A DNA stretch of 57,151 bases from Chromera velia (lineage: Eukaryota; Sar; Chromeraceae), in the NCBI GenBank assembly GCA_018398765.1, contig JAHBMJ010000277.1:36974-94124 (forward strand), in the 5' to 3' direction. Each line of letters begins with the position of its first letter. The stretch's first letter is position 1. Below, one piece after another: positions 25,127 to 35,520 of this stretch. The notes below the pieces were generated by a model, which was not told the origin of the DNA, did not search any database, and saw nothing but the letters and a program-made list of their open reading frames with translations. A program made the translations under genes and the position numbers.

Positions 25127-25141
25127 AAGAAAGAAAGAAAG

Positions 25142-25172
<31 letters not shown>

Positions 25173-25201
25173 AAAAGAAAGAAAGAAAGAAAGAAAGAAA
25201 G

Positions 25202-25232
<31 letters not shown>

Positions 25233-25261
25233 AAAAGAAAGAAAGAAAGAAAGAAAGAAAG

Positions 25262-25292
<31 letters not shown>

Positions 25293-25309
25293 AAAAGAAA
25301 GAAAGAAAG

Positions 25310-25352
<43 letters not shown>

Positions 25353-26983
25353 AAAAGAAAGAAAGAAAGAAAGAAAGAAAGATGCAAATTCAGTACAGGT
25401 GTATGGATTGTATATGGGTCTTCTCTCTTTCCTTCCGTCTCTCTCTCTCCCCCCCCCCCCNNNNCCCCCCCCTCTCTCTGTGGGGCAAACATGCAAGCAC
25501 TCACGCACACACACAGACAACAGTCGCAACGAAACGACTGAACGAACGAAAACATCCAACAGAGTCAACCTGGGGTTTTCTCTCACTTGCCCCCCCAGAT
25601 CCATCCATCCCTACCTGCCCCTTAAATTCGCGACCGACCTCCGCCCACTTTTCCTGCCCCCCTTTCTGGGTCCGCCCACTGCCTCTCGGGCCGCACTCCC
25701 GAAATCCCACACGCACACGGCGCCTGAGACAGCGGCGCACGCGAGGAGCGGTCGCTCTCTGCAGAGACAGACGCAGGACACCGCAAGCAAGGCAGCCCCG
25801 CCTGCGCCCTGCACGGACTGCAGAGAGGAGACAACAACCAGGCAGGCAGGCAGGCAGGCAGGCAGCAAAATGTTATGTCAGTTTTTTTCACGACGCGGTT
25901 CCTTACGGTCATTGCTACTGCATTCCTTATCCTCCACCAAAGAGGCTGCTTGATCGGCACTTAACTACGCGCTTGAGCGGGCAGACACGCTGACGAAAAT
26001 GAAAACGGGTGTACGCACGTCTTTGCTGAGTGAGCAACAATAAGGGAAAGGAGAAGACAGAGACGGACCTGACGTTTCGGCTGGAGCCCAACGCTGGCGG
26101 CGGACACCGCAGCACCGATTGAAATCCACGCTACCGGCTGTAAGCTTGCGCGCTCCCTCCGTCCCGCGCCCTCCAAGGGCACAGGAAAATTGCGGCCTAT
26201 ACACAAGGCCACTCGGCCACTTTGTGTCCCAAAGAAAAGAAGAGGAAGAGAGGGGTGTGCAGCGATACACGTAGGAAGTCCCTGAAGGATTCCGGGCAAT
26301 GTATGTGAAGTGCATGAACAGGCACCCCATCCGAACTCTTCGTCCTCTCCCGTCATGCCCAAGCGCGAGAGAGAGTAGGCTCCCATCTCACGCCGGTGCG
26401 TTTGAACGAATAAACTTCCCATGGGATCGGAGACCACGCACACATGACTAAACAAAAGCGCGTCTCCCTTTCGGGCACCTCCCAACCTAACGACATGACG
26501 CAAATCCAAACTCTCAGAATCCCAAATCAAAACCCAGCCAGATCGCAGCACCGTCAACAGAAACGGATTCTGCAGTCCTTCACCCTTCGAAAAGAACAAC
26601 CCAATGAGAGGTGAAACCGACGCGAAGCGAAATTGAGGAGGGGACGAATCTCCCCCCCCCCCAATTCCGGTTGGTTGACTCCCCTCCCCTGTTTTGAATT
26701 CGTCCGTCGACAGGAGGGCGGAGACGTCGTAGGAATTCGAGCCAATCAGCCCGAAGGAACACGAGCAGAAGGTCTGGAGGAAAAGACGCACACGGACTCT
26801 AGGGCCTCTCTGACTACGGGAGAGACGGAAGCGGGACGTCTGATGAACTCGCGATGCCCCGCTTTGTGCGTCCGAGGAGACGGTCACATGAGATACGGCA
26901 AACTCGGGAGCAAGGAGACCTTCATGGTCGTTCTTCCGTGGCAGAAGAACAGCAAGGGAGGGATGAGGGCAAAGGGTTCGCAT
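14760..26983 (-). CDS. Giant WD40-like / LamG-like / zinc-ribbon protein
   Basis: Ten exons join in phase: 26983-26069, 25817-25615, 24866-23866, 23360-22526, 22175-20106, 19702-19405, 19088-18766, 18381-17102, 16726-16230, 15824-14760. They encode at least 2829 residues; the last exon is unresolved. ATG 26983 has an in-frame TGA upstream. The N-terminal 1000-1500 residues look like beta-propeller blades (VLIWDSESL, AVCVWDFGS, LRVWNAE). About residues 1660-1865 resemble a LamG/concanavalin-A-like sandwich: WTFEMWLRM, GRWTHIGLRV, and FEATEVRLWGVCLSAAAI. Exon 8 is proline-rich, then basic and acidic. Near the C terminus CPVC, an isolated Cys and CPLC suggest a zinc ribbon, loosely like the putative TFIIIC finger. 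A scaffold role is inferred; no specific orthologue is recognised. An assembly gap (24638-24651) lies inside exon 3 in a poly-glycine tract. Confidence 0.7.
24638..24651. other. Assembly gap inside coding poly-C/poly-G tract
   Basis: Fourteen N flanked on both sides by C runs. It falls in exon 3 of the WD40/LamG gene, where the minus strand encodes glycine. The true length is unknown, so the protein length and possibly its frame here are uncertain. The frame does remain open and protein-like on both sides with the present count. Confidence 0.95.
24978..25381. repeat. (AAGA)n / (GGAA)n microsatellite, about 400 bp
   Basis: A long purine array with regular AAAAAG and GAGA interruptions and a higher-order period of about 60 bp (GAGAAAGAAAG... 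/ GAAAAAGAAAG... alternate). It fills most of the intron between exons 2 and 3 of the WD40/LamG gene. Open frames on both strands are repeat artefacts. Confidence 0.95.
25461..25464. other. Assembly gap in a poly-C run
   Basis: Four N between C runs, in the same intron as the AAGA array; no coding consequence. Confidence 0.95.
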
Positions 26984-27907
26984 CTGGATGCTCCAGTCTG
27001 TCTGTCAGGCAGGCAGGTCGAACTAGAAACACGCCCCGTTGGAGACGGAGACGGAAATTCTTAGTGAGGGTTCAGGCGAGAGTGCGGGGTCCATCCGAGG
27101 CAGCAAAAAGGTGAGTGCCTTTCTTCAGAAGCTACCAGACGTGTACAGAAAGAGCACAGTCTCACACCTCGGACGTAGACGGGTTCTCAAATTTCTTCCT
27201 TCGCGATCCAGGAAACTCTCAACTATGCATGCAGTGGACATGTCAATCTACGGCGATGAACGACTCTTGCAGCTGCAAGAATCTATGAATGACAATCTGT
27301 GCTTCCATGTAGAAACACCACAACTACAAGCTGACCTTGAACACGAATGAAGTCACTGGGCAATTATTGACTGGACAGTGACTCCTTGATGTGTGCAGTT
27401 GGCAATCCCAAGATCCATTCCGGATCATTCCGGAGCATGCATCCTTGACGCACGCATAACGCACCCCCATGACGCAGCTCGCAGCATGCATATTTCGGCT
27501 CCTTTACTGCGCGACTGCATGGCTTGAAAAACTAATACAATGCGGGGACGGAAAATTCCTAAAAATTCCGAATAAATTGGGAAAAAATAGAAATCATCTT
27601 CCGACATGCATTAAAGTGTCCGGCATGCAGTTTAGACTGATTCACAAACAATTACTTGACAGATAGTTACTGTTACTCACATCTCTTCGATCTATGAGTG
27701 TGCGCTCAGACTCTCTCAGAGCCCTTTTGCGCTGCTTGTCACGCCCTCCGATCGACCCGCCCGACAGAGTATCCTTTGGCAACATCTTGACAATCGTACA
27801 CTCTGGATTGATACAGACAAGCAAGCTGACGAACACAAATTCAAAGAAAGGACTTAGTTGGGCCTGATACGGTCGAAGTCCTTTCTCAACGTCGAGGGCA
27901 GCAACAA
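26984..27907. promoter_or_regulatory. Divergent promoter region, WD40/LamG gene and histidine kinase
   Basis: About 0.9 kb separates two start codons pointing away from each other, so both promoters should lie here. It contains TGCATGCAG at about 27225 and a stretch at 27483-27630 related to 40200-40530 (shared TTCGGCTCCTTTACT, GCGCGACT and ATTCCGAATAAATTG). No TATA box or other defined site can be named. Confidence 0.4.
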
Positions 27908-30900
27908 ATGAAGACGCAGGGTTTGGAGCCAGAGGAGTCGGAAGCTGTCCGGAGTGACTGCTTCGAGAAACAGGTGGGCGGCCTGCAGGCATCAATTTCT
28001 TCGTTTGAGCTACATGTCCGCGAGTGTATGCTACAAAAGTTCTTCGATCCGTGTGATATGACGTGCAGCGGAAGAAGCTTTCGAAGACTCTGACCCCCAT
28101 GGGCGTCTTCGTGATGGTAAATCAGTGTTTTCTCTGGTTGGCCGGCATCTATGACACCAAGATGGCCATCCTTTCCATCGGTGCTGTTGGCGCCTGTGTC
28201 CTGACCTTCCTTGAGGGCCACACCGGTCTTCTGTTTCTTCGAGTTTCGACCACGCGAGAGAAGGAGCTGAAGACGACCATCGGTTTTCTCACCGGCATTG
28301 CGCTTCATCACACCGCGCTTGCCCACTGGGTCCCGCCACTGGGGGCGATCAAGCTGATTCTCTACGGCGGCAACGGTACGTTGAAATTGCCTGACCTTTC
28401 TCTGTTGTCTGTATGATATATTGGATGCACTGTGTTGCGACGCATTTGCACATACTTGCGCATCTCCGGCTAGAATACGCACAGCTGATTTCAAAGTGAG
28501 TGAGCACGTGTCAACCGGTTCAGAACTCACAAAACAGTTCTGAGGAATGTGCGGAATTTTTTATATTATAATGTGCGGCAGAGGCTCAGAGAGACGAGGA
28601 AGTCGGGTCGAGGTCTGCGTCTGCGTTTGTGGGCTTTACACGAGGCCTGCATGAGGCCCTGGAGTAGGCATGTAGTGACATATCCCAATACACATGCATC
28701 GACAGATGGGGACACTGCTGCGGTATGGGGCACGTGTGTGTGTGTGCGAGTGGACGCAGGCCTCGCACTCAAAATGGTGATGGGTGTCCTTCACTTTTCT
28801 GAGTCCCACTTTTGGCTGTTGAACCTGACTGACACCCTCTTCTGGTGGCTGAGTGGTGTGTTCGGATTCGAGACAGCAGATGGGCTCGGGAGCGGGGAGG
28901 GGCTGAAGTTTGTCTGTGCAGGTGCGGCGGCGCAGACAGTAATGGCAGTCGGAATCCGGTATCTGTCGGTTTTGGCTCTTTGGGAAGTCGCAGGGGAGGT
29001 ATTATTGAGACGAAAGACAGAGCTGTCAAAGGATAGATTTCTCTCGTATATCATGCACGAAATGAGAAACCCGCTTTCCGGGGCCAGTCTTTTGGTTTAT
29101 GAGTTTCATGAGACAATCAAAGAATTAATGAAGATTGCGAAGAAGAAAAACCACCCACTGGTCCTGCGCGCCGCCACCCAAACCTCCGCACAGCGGCTCC
29201 AGCAGCTGACAGACTTTTTGATTCCCCAATTTGAAAAGATGAGAGGTGTTTGCGACGATGTGCTTCAGCTCGAGAAGCTCGATAAGGGGGGGTTGGAATA
29301 TTCGTTTCGTCCTTTGAATCTTCGCACATGGGTTGCTCGTCTGGCCGGGCAGGCGAAACCTCTGTTCCAAAAGAAAGTGTCATTCAATTGGCACTTCGAG
29401 ACAGAATGTGAAGAGGCGGCGGCACTTCTGGAGAGGGACCCGGAGGGGGTAGCTGACTTTGTTCGATTAGATCAGGTAGTGGCCAATTTTCTCAGCAATG
29501 CGCGGAAGTTCACAAAGAGTGGGACAGTCACGCTGCGGTGTAGGGTGAGAAAACCAACAGAGGCAGAGAAAACAGAGAGTCCAGAAAGTATGGGCTCTTC
29601 CTCTTTAGAAACACACAAGAAACAATGGGCAAGTGCAGTTAGAATAGTCAGTGGAGAGGAGGAGAGAGGGCGGAGAGGATCCAGTTGTTCGGGAATCCTC
29701 TCCCTATCTCAGACTGACAGCCCACCGATTCTGCCGGAAGGACAGAAGCCAGTGGCAGTAGAAAATAAATGGGCCGTCTTACGTGTCTCTGTGAGTGACA
29801 CTGGGCCTGGTTTGAGCGAGGCAGAGATGTCAAAGTTGTTCAAACCTTACGGTCAAGTTAGGGCAGGAGAGCTTCAGAATGGGGGGGGCACAGGGTTGGG
29901 TTTAGTCATCTGCAAGAGCTTTGTGGAGGCTCATGCGGGTGGGCGGATAGGAGTGGAATCAGAAGGTAGGGGGGAGGGGAGTACATTCTTCTTTGAGGTC
30001 TTGTTGCCTCTTGTGCATCCGAAAGAGGGAGTTGAAACGGGGGGTCGTCAGGAAGTGGGGGCGGAAGAAATTGAATCTGATGAAGAAAGCTCGGAATCCG
30101 AATTGGAGGAAAGGGATTCAGGGACAGAGGGGGAGATGGCAGAGGAGGAAAAAGCCCGCAGAGAGTCTGCCGGGTTTTCTCCCAGGTGGTCTGTCACGTC
30201 GGGCTGTCAGCTTTTCAAACCGCCACCCGAGACTCCCAGTGATGAAAGGAGACGGCTCCCCCCTCCCTCGGCTCCCGGTCCATCTATGCGTCGTCTCTCC
30301 CGCCCCAACCCACAGTTACCACCGAATTTTATTCAAAGAGAGAGCAGAGCCCTGACATTCGCTTCCCCCTCGAGACGGTTTTTGGATTCTTTGTCGCTGG
30401 ATTTGCGGGGGGCGAAGGAAGAGAGGGAGGGGGGGCAAAGGGGAAGTGGAAGGAGAAAAAGCACAAAGGGTACTGCTGTTACATTTCCTGCAAACAAAGA
30501 CGACGACCACCTTCTCCCGTCTGCCCCCTCAATCGAATTCCCAGAAGAAAAAAGCCCAAGTGATCGTCGGATTCCCTCCAAGAGCCCTCCTCTGACTGCG
30601 GATGTGCTGCTGGTAGACGATGATCGTTTCTGTCTGATGGCAGGGAGTGCAGTGATGAGAAGGATGGGGTTCTCTGTCAAGACTGCAGAAGATGGGGACG
30701 AGGCGGTCGAGATGGTGGTGAAGAGGGGGGAATCGTTTCGAATGGTCTTGATAGACAAGAACATGGCACGTATGGAAGGGCCGGCGGCAGTGAAGATAAT
30801 CAAAGAGCATTTCAACGACAAAGGGAGGGATGGGGAAGGGCAGCTGGTGCCTCTGCTGGTCGGTTACACTGGAGATGCCGCACACGGAGAGGTGTTCACT

Positions 30901-30975
30901 GAGGCAGGGGCACATGAGGTGCTGCTTAAGCCTCTTCAGCAGAAAGACCTTGCACGGCTTCTGGAATCACATTAA
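27908..30975 (+). CDS. Membrane-bound hybrid histidine kinase
   Basis: Exons 27908-27973, 28069-28375 and 28760-30975 join in phase to 862 residues. Signal-driven autophosphorylation on His is followed by transfer to Asp in the C-terminal receiver. Roughly residues 30-200 hold about six hydrophobic segments with little extramembrane sequence. The H-box is FLSYIMHEMRNPLSG (H224). The HATPase domain has an N-box NFLSNARKFTKSG (about 367), a G1 box DTGPGLS, an F-box MSKLFKPYG and a G2 box GGTGLGLVICK. After a charged, proline-rich linker of about 190 residues comes a receiver domain: VDDDR acidic pocket, phospho-acceptor D790 in LIDKNMARMEGP, and K848 in LLKPL. All key residues are present, so it is probably active. 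The first 22-residue exon is the least certain part. Hybrid kinases occur in many algae and other protists; the input signal is unknown. Confidence 0.85.
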
Positions 30976-32400
30976 GAAGTCAAAACAAATGTTCCATGAT
31001 CGAAAAAATCCACCGCTGGTCCGCTGCTTAGACCCACGCTCGAATTTACTCACAAAGGAGAACTAGAATGAGAACACGTCGGGCTTCTGAATAGACTATA
31101 GTGCATCAAACTTTAAGATAGTTTATCTTTAGGCTAACTATATATGCACTGTGACTATGGTATTACAGATCTTTAGCTAGCTATCATGCATAGACCATCA
31201 GAATCACCACTTATATAGCTAATTAATATAGCCTCGAGCCTTTACATATAACTTAAGTTTTTTTTTAATGATTAGATTGAAATTTGAAAATCAATTTTTA
31301 TATTTCAATCTAGTCTTGAATCTACAGGTGCGTGACAAGGGGATCTACCTAGAGATCTACTAGTACTAATGCTTGCACTGCTTGGTGTACTGCCCTGAGC
31401 CCTCCTATAAAAATACATATCATATTAGAATTTTAAATCTGATACAGTAGAAGTTCTAGTAGAAGTTACTTGAGGTAGAACCATAATAGGACTATCCTTT
31501 TAGCCACCCAGGGGGCCCAACGGCCCTCTTTACATTCATTTGATCCTCTTTACACTCGCATTGATCTGGTTCTTTTTTTTTATGACTCCGTCTACGGTCT
31601 ACCAAGACTCTAGTACTCAACTTCCCAGGGTTGATATTTGGATAAGGAGAGCGGTAGCATCTCTGATTTAAGTTGACGGTAGATTGAGTCTCTCAAACAA
31701 GTCACTTGAAGTCGGCGGGAACCTGGGACTGTTCTGGCCTAGGTTCTGGCTAGAGTCTTCCCAGCCAGTCCCCACCGACTTGTTTGAGGGACTCAGAGAT
31801 GCCACCGCTCTCCTCATCCAAATATAAACTCTTAGATGATCTTCTTTTTTCTTATTCAATTTAAGTTTTAATATACAACAGTTTAATAATAACTTATAAT
31901 GCCAGTGTTTACATGGACTATGATGGACATGACACATATATTCCAAGTCATGCAAAAGTTTGTGAGACAGGCACCAAAAGATGTGAGTCTATTAATTTAT
32001 GCATGCAGCAGCTATTTTTATAGCTAAAGACTTATAGAGGGTCAGTAGAGACTAAGTCTGAGACTTTGTAGTACTCTATGATAAACTTAAGTAGTACATA
32101 GGTGGTTTTCTTATGGATATATATCTAGATATACATAATTTTAAACCTCGATCAGTGTAATTTTTTTAAAAATAAGTTTCAATTAAACAGTATTGTTCCA
32201 GATTCTTTACAAAACTTTTACTATAGAAATTATAACATAACTGTCATGACTGATTTATAATTTGTTTATGATTATTCAGAAATCTAATTCGAGAAATCTA
32301 CTGCCGCTGTGACTGTCTAATCGTATGTGTCTATATGCATGCCAGATGATAAAATTGATATCAATTCTTAAATGGTGCAGTTCTTGGTGCAGTTGTGTTA
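30976..32400. other. AT-rich intergenic region
   Basis: Between two convergent units, the kinase (+) and the zinc-finger/ankyrin relic (-). No coding sequence is recognised; it contains the 200 bp inverted-repeat element at 31630-31829. Confidence 0.6.
31630..31829. mobile_element. Small inverted-repeat element (MITE-like), 200 bp
   Basis: The left end (GATATTTGGATAAGGAGAGC, then GGTAGCATCTCTGA) and the reverse complement of the right end (TATATTTGGATGAGGAGAGC, then GGTGGCATCTCTGA) match over about 35 bp. A further matching block, TCTCTCAAACAAGTC/TCCCTCAAACAAGTC, lies inside. The centre contains CCTAGGTTCTGG. No clear target duplication was found, so superfamily is not assigned. Confidence 0.6.
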
Positions 32401-33779
32401 TTACTGGGCCTCCCGTCCTCTTTCTCAACGGACGGCAGGCCGTGCACCGCGCTGAATCCATGCAAGGGCATCATTCAGACCTGCAGAGGGATGACGATCC
32501 AAAAATTCTAAGAGAAGCTGTGCATCTGTGTTGCCTTTGCGTTCTGCAACGTCTCTGGGATTGTGATTCTATGCGTTGTTCTGGAACATCATTGTTCTGA
32601 TCATTTCAACAGAAAAATTCTGAAGAAGGAGCATTCCCGAGTGGATCTCTTTCTTCTACTGAGGCCTCCTAAAACGGTTACCGGCTTTGGCTTCCTCACG
32701 ACTCCACGCGCAGACTGCATGGAGGAGAGTGCTGCCGTTGGCGTCTGTGATCCCCCCCCCCACGTCTTCCACGGCCTTGCCTGACCATTCCAGAAGGTAG
32801 GCAACTGCTTCGTGGGTCTGTGCAGAGAAAAGAGCGGGTCGTCTGAAACGATCACCGCCCAGGTATGGCTGCAGAGGAAGGAGGGGAGCGGAGGGGAGAC
32901 GCCCTGAGGTTGTTGATTAAGATCCGGACTGTCTCTTTGGCGAAGGAAGGGGAAGTGAGGATGAGACTCAGGGCGCAGGCACGTACCTGGGCAGTGAAGG
33001 GAACGGGGTCGAGTTTGTGTGGATTGAATCCCCTCTACTCACCAAAGATTTCTGGCTTCTTCTTTTCTTCCTTCTTCTGATCTCTGTCTCTCTTCTTCTT
33101 CTTCCCCTCCCCCGATTCCCACAGATCCTCCCACCCCTCCTCGTCCTCAATCAGGTGTTGGAAGGAGGGAATGGCTTGAAGGGCGTGGGGGTTGCCGTCA
33201 AGTTGGGATTGGTACGCGGCGACTTCGAACATCACCGTAGGTTTATCCCAGAAGGCCCAGTGCAGAAAGGGGGAGACGAGTTCGGGGTATGCCCCTTTCT
33301 TTTCGTAAATCCACGTCAGCTCCCTGACGATTGCGTTCTCTGAATCAATATGAGCTGTTTCGAGGTAGATCCGCTGGAAGATCTCAAGGGGGGTGCGGGG
33401 GAGACGGTTGAGGGGGTGGTCTATCCTCTCTACGGCCTCCCCGGCAGCATCGGAGACAACTGCGTGGAGCAGATTCGTCAACTCCAGGTCCACATACTCT
33501 TCTGTCCCCTCAGCAGCGGCAATCGATTCCCTCAACTCTGACGTCTCCTCTTCCTCTCTCCGAATTGCGTCTCTGAACAGGAACAGGTGGGACCCTAGGC
33601 GGGACCAGTCACCCCGCGGCACACGAGGGTACAGGAGAGGGCGGTTGAAGCTGTAGAGTCAGACAAACAGAAACAAGAAAGAAAGGAAGGGAAGAAGGTG
33701 AATCAAAAAGAACAACGATTGAGTCATTCAGCAAATCTGAAAACAAAAACTTCGCACAGGTGCCCATGACATAAACACA

Positions 33780-33889
33780 TACACATACACATATACGCAC
33801 ACATACACACACACACATACACACATATATACATACATGTACACACACATGCACACACATACATACACACACACACACACAGAGAGAGA

Positions 33890-33925
<36 letters not shown>
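33780..33925. repeat. (CA)n and (GA)n microsatellite
   Basis: CACATA/CACACA units followed by AGAGAG, in the intron upstream of the duplicated exon of the zinc-finger/ankyrin relic. The inverted copy near 12.1 kb also begins at a GT repeat, so the duplication breakpoint may lie in this kind of repeat. Confidence 0.85.
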
Positions 33926-33931
<6 letters not shown>

Positions 33932-34180
33932 CACGCGTGTATGCATGCATTTATTTCTTTTCTCTCCTTCCCTCCCTCCCTCCCTGCCGACTGACCGTCT
34001 GATTGCCATATCGTGCACGAGCTCCAGCTTGAGGATGTTTCGATGAATCCCTTTCTGGCAGAGGAAATCGAAAAAAGAGAAGAGGCAGGGGAACGGTCGT
34101 GTGGGGTTCATCTCACACCAATGGAGGCACTGCTCGAATATGTTGCCCTTGCTCAGAAGGGCGTATTCGAGCATCAAATT

Positions 34181-34412
34181 AACCTCCCTGAACCTAAGTA
34201 CCACTTGAAAAAATATAGTCAAGATGGTTTCTATCTGCGGCATTGTTTTTCAAAAGACCGTCCACGCTTGCGGCGTATACGGTCAAGACACCGTCCAGAT
34301 ATGCGGCTTTGGCTTTCAAGATACCGTAAATGATCCGCGCCTGCGGTGCGGACTTTCAAGCTTATCAAAAAATACGGCTTAAACTTTCAAGTGGTACTTA
34401 GGTTCAGGGAGG
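34181..34412. mobile_element. Mutator-like MITE inside the zinc-finger/ankyrin relic
   Basis: A 232 bp element with perfect 29 bp terminal inverted repeats (34182-34210 and 34384-34412), beginning ACCTCCCTGAACCTAAGTAC and ending in GAAA. It is flanked by a perfect 9 bp direct repeat CATCAAATT (34172-34180 and 34413-34421). Duplications of 9-11 bp are typical of Mutator-like elements. Removing one duplication plus the element rejoins the host exon in frame (DNLM followed by LEYALL on the minus strand), so the insertion point is exact. There is no coding capacity. The perfect ends suggest recent movement. Confidence 0.85.
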
Positions 34413-35520
34413 TCATCAAATTGTCCCTGTCCAACTGCTCCCCCCCTACCCCCGCCCCTGTCGCCAGGCGCTCAAGGAGGACGTTTCCAGCCTCCGTCTG
34501 GTGGGATTTGATTACTATGCTCAACAACGCAGCGACATCAGAGAGCTTCATGTTCATCTGCCTGCAATTAAAGCTGGTGAACAGAAAGTTCCGCAGGTTG
34601 CCAATGCAACCTTCCCGAATGCTCTTTGCGATTGTTTTGAAATATCTTAGTTCGGGGTCGTTTGGGTTGTCGGTGTGGGGAAACATGCAGTGGCCCTTCC
34701 CGTAGGGACACCTGAAGGGCCACTTCTCGGGCTAAGCGTCGGTGGCCCTCTCACAGAAATTGGCCTGCATTTACATCAGATTCTCCACTCTATGGGTCTG
34801 ATCGATCTCCTTGGGGTGGTGTGCATCGGCATATCGGTCACGGCGACACTTTCCGGGGCCCAGAAGGACTGCACACTTGCAGGGAACTCTGGGCTTATCG
34901 CTCCCGCGGGGTCTTAGCAAAAGAGGGCGACGCCCGAGGCCCATCTCGAGGCCCAGTGCCTCATAGAGGGATGCGACGGTAGGTTCAGGGAGGGTTTCTT
35001 GGAGGTTGGGGTGGAGTTCGCCTTTCGAGTGGGCGAGATGGCAGAAACGCCTGTACGGGCAGGGGAAACAGGGAAAAAGGATGTGGCGGTAGTGGATGTC
35101 GCAGTAGGATTCCTTATATTCCTTTGGGAAGAAGGAGGCAGGGGTGTGGGCTAGAGGGCAGGCATCGACTGTTCTGAACCTCGCAGTGCATTTGTTTCCA
35201 AAGAGGACAGATGTGCAAATTTGGTGACTCTTGGGTGCAAGGAATGTCTTCCAGTCCCTTCTCTTGACGCTCAGCCTATCATGGGAGATCTCAAATTGGG
35301 CGCCGTTGATCCTGAGGATCTTCTCGAGCTCATTTCTTTCCCTCCTCTCGTTCTTCTTGGACTCCCCCCTGATCGTGCTGGCACAGGAGTGATAGATTTT
35401 TGTCAGGGGTGCCCAGCCGTCCTACCTGGCGTGCATGTGGTCAGCGCCCCTGAGGTTGGGGTTGAAGAAATTGAGGCAGTCTCGCACCACCCAGTGCTCC
35501 CGTTTCCTGTTGTCACCCAT

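Larger units (their letters stand above)
32401..35520 (-). pseudogene. CCCH zinc-finger plus ankyrin-like gene, decayed (copy 2)
   Basis: Blocks on the minus strand: 35520-34413 and 34180-33996 (one exon split by a transposon), 33650-32987, and 32817-32401. It starts MGDNRKREHWVVRDCLNFF. CCCH-like fingers follow: CTSVLFGNKC...CPLAH, CPYRRFCHLAH and CPYGKGHCMFPHT. These usually bind RNA. The C-terminal half is ankyrin-like and matches 12233-13454. At least six in-frame stops interrupt it: after HMHAR (TAG), ENLM (TAA), TDA (TAG), EIFGE (TAG, Trp codon TGG in copy 1), in the charged region (TAG, Arg in copy 1), and in NNA (TAG, Gln in copy 1). Most substitutions are otherwise protein-like, so the gene was functional before decay. 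The CCCH-then-ankyrin order is unusual, plant ANK-CCCH proteins having the reverse. Confidence 0.8.

Noticed and set aside
24935-25604. Long Lys/Glu/Arg-rich and Phe/Leu/Ser-rich frames
   Set aside because: Artefacts of the AAGA microsatellite on either strand.
27642-28530. Minus-strand open frames of 152 and 214 residues
   Set aside because: They overlap the plus-strand kinase exons, whose membrane segments and phases are convincing, and show no family features.
34975-34995. GGTTCAGGGAGG in the zinc-finger exon, matching the MITE end found 0.6 kb away
   Set aside because: Only about 14 bp match and it encodes conserved-looking protein sequence (LPEPT); most likely chance, although a preference of the element cannot be excluded.
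32401-35520. TAG reassigned as a sense codon, since five of six stops in the zinc-finger/ankyrin relic are TAG
   Set aside because: The leucine-rich-repeat gene here ends at a TAG with no homology beyond. The homologous positions in copy 1 are Trp, Arg and Gln, not one residue. A TAA and a transposon also interrupt the gene, so simple decay is enough.
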